Source: Diadema setosum
Lineage: Eukaryota > Echinodermata > Echinoidea > Diadematoida > Diadematidae
NCBI GenBank assembly: GCA_033980235.1
Contig: CM067064.1
Location: 3,937,001 to 4,001,000 of the forward strand
Direction of reading: 5' to 3'
Length of the DNA stretch: 64,000 nt
Shown in pieces: positions 1 to 11,300 of this stretch. Position numbers and translations under genes: made by a program. Positions within the stretch are counted from its first letter, which is position 1, and every line of letters starts with the position of its first letter. The notes under the pieces were generated by a model that saw only the letters and a program-made list of their open reading frames with translations, made no database searches and was not told the DNA's origin.

Positions 1-165
1 CCTGAACAAATTTTTGGAATTACAGTACAAACCTTTCTTTTTTTCAGATGAACAAACTTTCAAAGTAATAAACCTTTTTTTTTTTTTTCAATTTCCAGAT
101 TAACAAACCTTCAGAACAGCAAACCTCCTCATTTTCAGATCAACAAACCTTCAGAATAATGGGCT
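1..165. repeat. Degenerate short tandem repeat
   Basis: Imperfect units of about 35 to 45 bp built on 'aacaaaccttcagaa' and pyrimidine runs ending in 'cag' recur about four times. The same motif family reappears at about 23230-23400 inside MFSD11 intron 1. No coding signal is visible. It may be a transposon-derived minisatellite cut by the window edge. Confidence 0.4.
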
Positions 166-1373
166 GTCACTAATTGTCACACTGTGAGAATATATGTACA
201 TGTAGATTTAAATTATATCTTTCCTTCATAACTCCTTGTGGCTGGAAGTCACCATTAACGAGTTTGATTAAGATCACCCGTTTTCAGTGTCAAGAATATA
301 CGGTAACAAACAAATAAATTACAATTCAGAACATTTTACATGAAATAGATCAGCAATTCAGTCCACGTTTAATTTGATTTCATTCAAGAAAGACATCAGC
401 CAACAAAGCTAACAATCATTTGGCATAAAGAGAGTGGCAAAGGCTTTATGCAGAAATCATGTCACCCAGCTGTGTGACACCTCATCACTGAACAAAATAT
501 AGAAATAATGCAGATATATTTTTCCAGCAATTTCAATTTTGCAACATCAATTGGTTTGGTAATATGAAAGTCAATCATCCCTTATTATATCTCCATACTT
601 GTTGATACATTGATACATAGACCATCCATTTATCTCTCTGTTTACTGAAATATAAAAACACAAGCCACAAAAAAACAATACAAATGACATGTAATGCGCA
701 ATGAAGTGTATTGCTGTTGTTATCAAAATGCTTTTTCTTTAACAAACGGCTTAAGAACTATGAACACCTAAATAAATCTGTTTTGAATTAATTCTTAGAA
801 GCATTCAAGGAGAATTCTTGTTAGTTTCCTCCTTATAATACTTTTCATTCAAAGCCAGATACATTGTATGATGAAATGACTACAATAGCTGATAGCTCTG
901 AAGCTGGATCTGAATATATCAAATGTGAGTTAAATTGGTGACAGCACTTGAACAGTCCAATCACTTTTTTCTTTAAGGTGCAGGAGGGATTCTGCAAAGC
1001 CGTTATAACAATGTAAACACATTCTACATTAAGTCTGTGAGTACCAGCAGTGACTTCTTGGCATATACTCCTAGCAGCATTTAAAGGTGCTCGAGCAGAG
1101 ACAGTTCATTCCAAGAACCTTGCTCACATGACAAGTTTGTATTACAAAATGAACTTTAGAATCTCTGCAATCTGATTGGTCAATTGTCATGCATTGATTT
1201 TTACTGATCCACATTGAGCCATGCATCCAGTAAAATTTGATCGCATGGCTATGCATCCGGTAAAATCTGAACGCATGGCTCAAGTCTTGTACAGTGTCGT
1301 AGGTGTACCGGACGCATGATGGGGAAAATGGTTGTACAAGAGTATATCATGAATTTACAGGCCCATTTAATAA
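166..1373. other. Gene-free flank, nothing recognised
   Basis: AT-rich sequence with no exon, TIR or RNA gene that I can support. A short doublet of a 'catgcatcc(a/g)gtaaaat' motif lies near 1215-1280. It is downstream (3') of the minus-strand MFSD11 gene. Confidence 0.4.
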
Positions 1374-1542
1374 CACAAATGATGCACAGGCCTATTTCGT
1401 GAATAAATGAAAATTGGATGCTCTCATTTAACTTTGGAATAGCCTAAAACCCACTCGCTGCACCCGTGGGTTTAACAGTTCCAAAGTTAAACTCGCACAT
1501 CCAATTCTCACTGATCCACTCTGTCCTGTGCATCATTTGTAT
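1374..1542. repeat. Foldback (MITE-like) element
   Basis: Two inverted arms of about 60 bp (1374-1437 and 1480-1542) share 'acaaatgatgcacagg' with its reverse complement and 'catttaactttgga' with its reverse complement. The centre holds a smaller hairpin, 'aacccac...gtgggtt'. The arms are imperfect, as in an old non-autonomous foldback element. No ORF of substance is present. Confidence 0.6.
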
Positions 1543-2154
1543 ACTGAGAATGCAGGCAAAATATCAAGAGTTAGCTGTCGTTCCTTTGGGGGTTCCATTT
1601 GGGCATACATCGTTCTATTTCACTAATCAGAACTGTGAGATCAATACATTTCTCTTATATGACAGATTTGATTTCACGCCATACTGGTGCCTCTTTTCCA
1701 TAGCAGGCCATTCCAGTTTCCACAAAAGTATCATATGGATGTACAAACTCACTCTCAGACTTCGAGTTGGACGAATGAAAGGATATTGTGAAATTTGCAC
1801 TCTTTATTGATCCAACTGCTTGTAACATCTTAAGACCTTTAAGACGAAATGATCTTACTTTAAATACTTGCAAACTGCCCTGTTCATAGGTTTTCAGGAC
1901 TGGCAGATTATTCTCATTTATAGGTCATACTCAATATCCAACAAACACACATGAATAAATGCATACATGGTACTACATGTAGATACCTCAACTGCACATA
2001 TGCAATTAATTTACACTTGCCTGCTTCACCTTTCTTTATTTCTTGTAGCTTTCTATATAATGCTGCCTGCTGTATCCCCAATTTTACTTCATCAACTATA
2101 ATATAGCATTAAAAAAATGTGACATTTTGTTTTGTAGTGTCCACCAACTCTGAA

Positions 2155-2340
2155 CAGTGGACTCCCATTATAACGAAGTCCTCGGGACCGACTGTTTCCT
2201 TTCGTTATATCAAAATTTCGTTATAACCGAGCAAATTAACGATAAGAAGACATAAACCCGATAATGTTGCGGCCTGAATTTCTACTTCGTTGTAATCGGA
2301 ATTTCGTTGTAACCGTGTTCGCTATAATGGGAGTGCACTG
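2155..2340. mobile_element. Pogo/Tc-like MITE
   Basis: A 186-bp element bounded by 22-bp terminal inverted repeats: left 'cagtggactcccattataac', right the reverse complement 'cagtgcactcccattatagc'. Ends of this type beginning CAGT and containing 'cgttataac' internally are typical of pogo/Tigger-like MITEs. A TA follows on the right, but the left flank has lost a clear TA, so the target duplication is not intact. It carries no transposase. Confidence 0.7.
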
Positions 2341-3131
2341 TAGTAACATGTTCCCAACAATTGTGTACAATGTAATCTGCTTAGGCTGGGTACTGCACAC
2401 AAGCATAATCAATGATCTGGCACAGGGAAATCTTGGCAGAGAGAGAGAGAGAGAGAGAGCCCTACTGCAGTGCTGGCAGTCTCTTGGGGAACTAGAATTA
2501 GCACACTACAGCCGAAATCTTGCCATAAGTGCCCACATAATAATACAATACAACCACTATAAAAGTGGATATTTTCACGCGACTAATTTTTTGTGCTTGG
2601 CCTGGTAAGAAGAGTTTCACATGTTTCTAATTCCGTGGAATCAGGACATCAACTACTGGAACATATGGCAAGCAAAAATATTTGCATGCTTTTATTTTCA
2701 CGCTAGTTTTTGGTTGTGCATAATGCTCGAAAATTTCAACACCGCGAAAATTTCCACTTTTGCAGTACATAGAAGTTAACTTTGGACCACACCCGACAGC
2801 TTGCGATAAGACAATATATGGTACAACCAGAAACATTCAATGCAAAGCTTTTGCAAATTGAAGCCAATGGCCTTTTATGTTGCATGAAACCTTCACAAAT
2901 TGCTGACCACGCAAAAGCAAAATGAGTATACATGTGCTAGATGTACAGGATTGTGTAGACAGAAACTTTTGCATGCATTTTACTTCCGAAAAGCTACATG
3001 TACATGCACACAATTTCTGGATTTACAGTAGATGATAGTGAGTTTTGCTCACATATAATTTTGTACGCAGTCAAAACAACACCTAAACTGTATTGTGTCT
3101 CTTTGACACAAAGCTAGACACTATGCAGATA
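2341..3131. other. Gene-free spacer with short (GA)n
   Basis: No exon recognised. A (GA)n run lies at about 2440-2459. Otherwise it is AT-rich unique-looking sequence. Confidence 0.35.
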
Positions 3132-3334
3132 CTGTACGAGCTGAAATTTTCGCGGTGGTTTTATTTTCGCGAATCGCCTTTGAATCGCGAAAATAACAAC
3201 ACGCGAAAATAACAACGCACAAATAAGTAAGTTCAGTTAGACCCTCGCAACCGCGAAATTAACAACACGCGAAAATGTCCTCGAAGGACCAATTCGCGAA
3301 AATATCTGTACGCGAAAATTTCAGCTCGTACAGT
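3132..3334. mobile_element. MITE with 23-bp TIRs and TA flanks
   Basis: The ends read 'ctgtacgagctgaaattttc' and its reverse complement, flanked on both sides by TA. The interior is rich in 'cgcgaaaat' and its complement. TA target duplication suggests Tc1/mariner-type mobilisation. The element is 203 bp and non-coding. Confidence 0.75.
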
Positions 3335-3654
3335 ATATCAGAGTGGGTTTTTACCCAAGTAGGATATCACAGAAAACAATAACCATGGAAATTCTGATAA
3401 TGCGTGAAAGAGTACATTCATTTTTATGATTGCATTTTTGTCTGACATTGCATTAACTGATGATCCTTATGGTTTGGGGTTAGAAAGAATATGTGACCAC
3501 ACTTTAGGGAGCTCTGAGTTGTCCTAACTTGATTTGCCAATAACTCACAATAATATACATGTATGATTTTTTTTTTAAACAGAAATTTTCACTCTGCACC
3601 TTTCTTTGAGCCGCAAACAAACTGTCTGCACTGATATTAACTTGTACTGTATCA

Positions 3655-4073
3655 ATAGGCGCAGTCACACTATGCAAAACTATGTTCCAGATAACTTCCA
3701 GAAGTTTGAGCATGTTCACACTAGAGACAAAACTACATGCAGTTTCAATGATAGCAAACTAACTGTAGGGCCTACCTAACGTCTCTTGCAGGAAAAAAAA
3801 TGCAAATGCGCAAGAGTGTACAAAAGAATGTTCAATGAGCGTAAAAAAAAAGAATGTATCTATCATGGCATCACAATCTTTTCAAAATTTCAGCCGCGTG
3901 CGGCGACACTGCACAAAACTAAATATAGTTTCACAAGTGAGAAACTTTCCAAGTGCATGCAGGCAGTTTTGCGAGAAGTTCCCTGGTAACTTCTTAATCA
4001 TTTCACGATCACACTACCCAAACCATGTGGAGCAAAATATTGCGTTGTGTTTGCGTAGTGTGACCAGACATAT
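3655..4073. mobile_element. Possible non-autonomous DNA element
   Basis: The left end 'ggcgcagtcacactatgcaa' resembles the reverse complement of the right end, which contains 'gcgtagtgtgacc'. The palindrome at 36054-36132 has a similar end motif (GGCGC-GTCA-ACT). The inverted repeats are imperfect and the boundaries approximate. Confidence 0.4.
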
Positions 4074-5230
4074 TAATCAAAAGACATTGATATAATATTG
4101 TCCTGACAAGCCCATACAGAGCAGCTTTTCACAAGAGAGATGACTTGTTTGTCTTATCAAGCATTCCACACTTAACCTTCTCTGGTCATTTGCATGAGAC
4201 AACACTCTACAGGCAGCTAAAATTTGAATGCAAAATATTTGAACATGGATTTCATTTGGAGTTTGCAAGGCAGCGTGCATCAATGGGGCATAATAAAGAA
4301 GTCTACAATGTAGGGTGTATAGGGTTATTTGTTCTGAAATGCATATACATACAATGCAAACATAAATTTGTATCAGTATCAAAATACCTTGCAAAATCTG
4401 CAAGAAATGTAGAAAAATATGTTTTCATTTAATAGCTCATTTGTTTTTTGCTACACAGATGGCATGTCTGCACAATTTTTGTCAACATTTATTTCATTCT
4501 TTATTGCACACTTAAAAATCATATTTATTGCCAGGCAGCTGTACAGTTAGCATGAGTTGGATATTTCATTTTTCTGCGTTTGACTGGCATTTTGAAAGTC
4601 ATACCCATGGATTGAAGAGTCTCCATGAAAAACTCTTGGTGAAGTTTGAAATGCTCAAGTCCAAAGCCAATCTACATGGCATGTTCCTGGTCTGATCAAC
4701 ACTGTGATGATCAAACAGCTGTGTATCATGGTGGATAACAAAAGCAACCTGGAAGGCTACTTGCAAAATTTGTTAGTCTAATATCAAAATAAATTTGTAA
4801 TATGTGTGTGTGTGTATATATATATACACAATACCATTTAATTTGTGTAATGACATACATGTATATAAAGCGTATTGACTTGTGGAGGATGTATCGGCAG
4901 TAGACCATCCTTTGCGTGTTTTCTATAGAATTATGAAGAGGTTTTCCTTTGCCAGGAAACTGGAATCTACCATTAAGTTCTTTAATGCTTGTTTTACCAA
5001 TATCTTGGCTCACACCGAAAAAGTGATCATACCCATCAAAACTCATTCTACTCTTGTGTCAAAGTTGCTGCAATTCAGAGTCATCTCAAACCAAGAAAGT
5101 CGTGTAGACATGCCATCTTATCAAAATTTGTTAAATTTTCGTCAATCCTGCCCTCGGTAGTGATGGCCTATTCAGTGTTGTCGTCCAGCTTGGCGGCGTC
5201 GAGGCCATCGCTGAGTGGCAGGGCCTCATA
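4074..5230. other. Downstream flank and likely 3' UTR of MFSD11
   Basis: Lies directly 3' of the MFSD11 stop on the minus strand. A (TG)n(TA)n microsatellite lies at about 4803-4826. Reverse-strand AATAAA hexamers occur at 4488-4493 and 4500-4505 (seen as TTTATT) and ATTAAA at 4981-4986. Which of these ends the transcript cannot be decided from sequence alone. Confidence 0.35.
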
Positions 5231-5371
5231 TCAGATCTCATTCTGTGGAGGATGGTGCTCCACATAGAAGAAGGAGAGCGCCCCCATTGTTCCAGTGAGG
5301 ACAAGGGCCAGCAGCTGCCACTGGAGGTGCAGGTGGTTGCTGTAGGCAAAGGCAATGGCTGCTGCTGAAGA
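5231..5371 (-). CDS. MFSD11: MFSD11 exon 10 and stop (TM11-TM12)
   Basis: Acceptor 'ctccag|TCTTCA', phase 0. It encodes 'SSAAAIAFAYSNHLHLQWQL', then a last helix and 'FFYVEHHPPQNEI' before TGA at 5231-5233. A GATA microsatellite begins about 20 bp upstream of the acceptor in the intron. Confidence 0.9.
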   Translation of the reverse strand, partial: SSAAAIAFAYSNHLHLQWQLLALVLTGTMGALSFFYVEHHPPQNEI

Positions 5372-8300
5372 CTGGAGGAGTCAATGAACAGAAAGATAGA
5401 TAGAAGATAGATAGATAGATAGAAGGATAGATAGATAGATAGGATAGGATAGATAGATAGACAGACAGATAGATAGATTAATAGATAGATGGATAGGTGG
5501 ATTGATAGATGATTTGACAGATAGATGGATAGATGGATTAATAGATGGAAAAATAGATTGATAGATGGATAGACAGATACGGATAGATGAATAGATATAT
5601 GGATTGACAGATAAATGGACAGATGGATGATGGATAGATGGAAAGATGGTTTGATAGATGGATAGATGATTGATAGATGGATAGACAGATAGATAGGTGG
5701 ATTGATAGAATGAGAGATGGATTGATAGATGGATCGATGGGCAGACAGATAGATAGGAAGTTGGATAGATGTGTGGATAGATGGATGGATAAGTAGTCAG
5801 ATGAATAGAGAAAGAGGTAGAGATGGAAAGGAAAGTGTGAGAAACAGAAGAGAAAGAGAGCAAAAAACAGAAATATAAAGGAGAGCAGGGAGAAACAAAC
5901 AAAACAAAAATTCAATCATTGTCATCCTTCTCTTGCCAGAGCGAATACAACAAGGCAATCGCCAAATTGTGTCTCGCCCATTCGCGTACAAGGAATTAAT
6001 ATTTTTTATAACTCCCAGAAGTTAATTGACCTGCTTATGAACTTTGACCTTGTGGTGACCTTCAATACCCTAAGGGACATTTACCATCCAAGTTTGGTCA
6101 CAAACGGACAAAGGGATCAAAAGTAATGAGCCATAATCGAAACGCGCCATAAAAACTTAACATTGGGTCCTAAAAATTTGTTGACCCCTTTCTGTGACCT
6201 TTGACCTTGTGATGACCTTTAACTCCCCAAGGGACATCTACCGTCCAAGTTTGGTCACAAATGGACATAGGGATCAAAAGTTATGAGCCACAATCAAAAC
6301 GCGCCCTAAAAACATAACATTGGGCCCTAAAAGTTTGTTGACCCCTGTCTGTGACCTTTGACCTTGTGACGACCTTCACCTCCCCAAGGGACATGTTCTA
6401 TCCAAGTTTGGGCACAAACGGACAAAGGGATCAAAAGTTATGAGCCATAAACAAAATGCACCCTAAAAACTTAACATTGGGCCCTAAAAGTTCGTTGACC
6501 CCTGTCTGTAACCTTTGACCTTGTGGTTACCTTCAACTTCCCAAGAGACATCTACCATCACCCAAGTTTGATTGCCATTGTAGCAACATGTGCTGAGTTA
6601 TGTGTGATAAGAGAGTCTTGCAAGTAAACTTTAACGTATGACCTTAAATGACCTTTGACCTTATCATGTGACCTCTTACGGCACCATAACATGAAGGTAC
6701 CCCCAGTGCATCCATCACCCAAGTTTGATTGCTATTGTAGCAACATGTGTCGAGTTATGAGTGATAAGAAAGTCTTGCAAGTAAACTTTAACGTATGACC
6801 TCAAATGACCTTTGACCTTATCCTGTGACCTCCAACGGCACCATAACATGAAGGTACCCCCAGTGCATCTATGACCCAAGTTAGGTTGTAATCCAAGCAA
6901 CTTATGTGAAGTTATTTGTCAAAAGAGAGTCTTGCAGGTAAACTTTAACATAGAAAAGAGGGTCTTGCACATACCCTTTAATATATGACCTCAAATGACC
7001 TTTGACCTCATCACATGACCTCTGACAACACCATAACATGAAGATACCCCTAGTGCTTCTATCACCCAAGTGTGGCTGCCATTGCTGTAACAGTTGCCAA
7101 GTTATGCATCATAAGAGAGTCTTGCAGGTAAACTTTAACATTTGTGACGGACGACGGACGACGGACGACGGACGGACGACGGACGGACGACGGACGGACG
7201 ACGGACGGACGACGGACGGACGACGGACGGACGCCATTTGGATCCCTTAGTCTCGCCTTCACCTCCGGTGGGCGAGACAAAAATGGGGCCTTTTTCCAAA
7301 TGTAAAATCTATGGGTGCTACAGGCATGATAATTGCATTCGAGTCTCACTGCCCATTGTTCAGTACCCTGGTACATTACAAAAGGCTTTCCTAAACCCCA
7401 CCATACACATATCATTATTTAACCCCAACAAAGCCATAAAAACAAATAATACATTCCAAACAAATTATTCCTTGACAATCTTCACAGAATTTTTGTAAAA
7501 AATGCTTGGGTTACATTGTCATTGAAATAGAATCATTTTTTACCCTCTTCCCCCCCCCCCCCCCACACACATTATATTGTGACAGACACAACCCTATCTA
7601 GAGAGTTGAGCCCCCTTGAACTATTGCATAACATAAACTACCTTATTAAAGTAGAAATTATGGTGGAGGTTAGAATCATTGGACAGAATTGTTATCTCCA
7701 CCACCTACCTGAATGAATTTGAAGAGAGCAAAAGCTGATGCACTATCAGACTTGAAGTAGCTTCCAAGCAGTGAGTAGATCTGGGTGTTGAAACAAGCAT
7801 CGCCAAACCCAAGCAGGAATGAACATGTGAAGGCAACTTCCACTCTGTTGGTTAGAAGAGTGGCAAAGAAATAGTAAGGATGAATCACTTCTGACGTTTT
7901 CCAGGATATTAATGCTTCAGGGAGAGTTAATTACTGAGAATATTTGACTCAGGTACAGCAGAGCCTTGTTATAACGAGGACCTTAAACTATCAATTACGT
8001 TGTTACATCTGGTTTGTCACTATCAGAGCACCAAAAAAAAAAAGACATATTGTAAGCTGAGAATCAGAAGGGCGTTAACCCTAAAGGGGCCGGGCTTTTT
8101 TGGCTATGCTCAGACCGGGGGGGGAATGGATTACGCCCCCCCTGAGATCTCGGCCATCGGTGGTGCGATCGCGATGAAATTTGGCATGCGTGAGACCCAC
8201 GTCATAATCTACAATATTGTGTCATAAGATTTTTTGAAACAAGCAATTTCTAATTCTAATTAATTAATTATGCAAATTAAGCTCAAGATCATATTTTAGC

Positions 8301-11300
8301 CTAATTAAAAGCATTGAGAGTCTAATTTTTGATCTGTAAATCTGTTTTGGCATATTCAACAATTGTACATCACAAAAACTTCCAAAACTCATTTCAATTC
8401 ATATGTATTTTATTGTTTTCAGAATTTCTTATGTATTTCTTTGTTTTTCAACTTTTGTTTTTTCTTTGTTTTTTTATTGGAAATTGTCACTGACCACTTT
8501 TCTACCATAATTAGCACAAAACTAATCAATGGAAGTGATTAATTGTAAAAATAATCAGGTTTTTATGACTTTCATGACAGAGCACTGTTTTCCATAGGAA
8601 ATGTACACAAAATCATGAAATTGTGCCCGTTTTGAGGCGACATTCCGTTACAAAAATTACAGAATTATAGCGCGAAACGTCGAGGGGGGCGGATTCTGCT
8701 CCGCCCCCCCCCCCCCCCCCCCCCCCTTTTAGGGTTAAGTTGCCTTGAGCACTATGGCTTTAGTGTGCTTCAGGAAATCGCGTTTCAACACACTTTGCCC
8801 TCAGCAGAGTGTAATGAGCCATGGCTTTGCTTCATACAACACAGAATGAATCACCGATGGAGGACAATCTTGTTGAAATACATAAAGCTGTGGTGTCCCC
8901 ACCCCTCCCCCCCCCCCCCCCCACAAAGTCAGTCATTTGATGATTGTTAGATTGTGGTGCAGAAGGAATGTCTTCTCACACTCCAGCTTGAGATATCTTG
9001 AGTAACTTGACAGAAAAGTCAACAGAAATGACAGCTGGTACAAACTGGTCATGGAGCATTATATTCCTAATGCTGGCAGAGAGGCCACTGCTAAGTACTG
9101 GTACTTCGACGCGTAAAGCACTGCATACCACAACCTAGAATTAGCAACAACCACTACAAATGAGGGAGAAAGGCTTGTGGTAACATAAAACCTTTCCTAC
9201 TCATTTCACCATGCAAACCTTTAAACAACAAAAAACCACTACAAAGTCTGGCACCATTTAGCCCTCGAAAATATCTTACTTCTTTGGACGGCATTTTGCA
9301 GTGGGGATTATGTTTGATAAAATTACCTAGGGTGAGCCACCTTGTATTTACACAAAATTGACGGCACTCTGGAGGTTTGTCGGACTATATCTATTTTTAC
9401 AGCAATACTATATAGCTATGAATACAAGGACAAGAATGTTTAATTGTGTGTCTGCCCCGTGGTAAACGTACAGAGGTGGATTCATGTAGGAATTATCGTT
9501 GGTTTCCTGCAGAGGCGACACCTCAGGCATGTTGTAGAAGATGAGGTAGAATGCCGCCATGTGGACCAGGTATCCAAGGAGTATGATAGGATCCCGGCCA
9601 TACTTGATCGTTTTCTTTCCCAGTATTCCAAAAAGCAGACCACCTGGTAGACGAGAAAACACATCAGTATGTCTCATGCCTAATTTTATTCAATCTTTTC
9701 ACTTTCTCTGCATTATTTTGATGCATTTAGTCTAGGGATGACATCATTGAAAGCATGTAGCAATCTCCAGCAAATAAACACAGGTCATTTTATAGCATTT
9801 TATTTTGACTTCACACCCTCAGAGCTACAAGACAGTTTCCTTAATGAGCTTTGGCATCTAACCTGAAAGAAACTGTTTCCAAGTTTACACATGTACTAGA
9901 CTGTCATATGCTGCAACCACACACCTTCATTGTACAGCACGTCTTGTTTTCCTTGCATTTTATCAATATTTTACTCTCTGAGGGTAGGAACTTTAATAAT
10001 ACAAAATCTAACTTGGACAATGTTTGATTAAATATGAAATTGCAAAAATACTATTGTCTTTGTTCTTCGCTCTGTTTCTATCTCTATCAAGTTCAATTGA
10101 CATCTTGCCGATACATATATTGTACACAACTCTTTCTTAACACAAACAACCAAGTCTAGTGATACAGCCTGTCATTAAGTGAAGTTATTCATATTTGCAC
10201 ATTTTGAGGATCTTCCGCTGCAATCTCGAGATACATTAAAGGGGAATCAAATACTCATATATCTGTAGATTTTTCCCATCATCTGTTTAATCACAAGACA
10301 TAATAAGGAACTGATATTAGTTTCAGGCAGGGGGAATTTTAACCCTATTTTAACTGGAGGGGGTCAAATTGACCCCCCCCCCCCGACATTTCACGCCACG
10401 ATTCCGCAACGCGTAAAGATTTTGCCGCGTCATTTCATGACTTTTTTCATTGAAGTCTCCCGCATATTTTGAGACCAAATTTGCAACATCCGGGTACACC
10501 GTTCTGAAGTTACGCAATGTTTTGCATATGCATGTCAACCCGAAAACAGCTCAAATTCATGATTTCGTGTGCAAATCCAATGCAAATTGTGTTTTTTTGT
10601 TTAATAGATATAAATTAGATTATTTCAACTTTTAACCATTGAAATTAGTCAATTCTAATGTAGATAAGCTTGAAAAAGTGCCTGCAACAAATTTTGGCAA
10701 AAAAATAATAGAAAACAAAAGATTGGAAAAAACAATAAAATACATAAGAAATTAACAAAACATTAAAAAACAAAAGAAACTGATTTTGATTGCACTATTT
10801 CTTTACAAGAAAATTGTTCAATGTGTCTTGAGGAACTCTGACACAAAAATTTAGCAATCCTTCAGTCTTTTTGATGGAGTTATAGGTGAAAATATGATTT
10901 CATGCATAAATTTGCATAATTAATTTATTAAAATATATAAAATCAACATTTTTCTATTGTATGACCATGTAATCTTGTAGTTGACATCCAGCTCTATCTT
11001 CAGGCAAAATTTTGCGGCGATCGCGTGATCGGCGGCCGAGATCTGAAGGGGGGGGGGGTGTCAAATTGACCCCCCCCCCCCCCCCCCCCCCCCCCCAAAA
11101 GTATAAACTTGGTCTCAGGTAGCCCAGTTAAAATAGGGTTAAATCTCTGTGTGACTTTCTTTTCATTCCCCTCAATAATATTCTCTAGAAAAAATAAAAT
11201 ATTTTTCCACCACTCACCTACAATTTCTCCTGCTCAATAAGCATTCCACTGATTCCGATGTAGCTATTTGAATTATAACCAAACATGTGTGTGTTGCTGA

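Noticed and set aside
5381..5991. Long minus-strand reading frames rich in Ser/Ile/Tyr/Leu
   Set aside because: They are translations of the GATA-type microsatellite and have no family similarity.
7144..7215. CRISPR-like regular array
   Set aside because: A simple (GGACGAC)n minisatellite without unique spacers; the window is eukaryotic.
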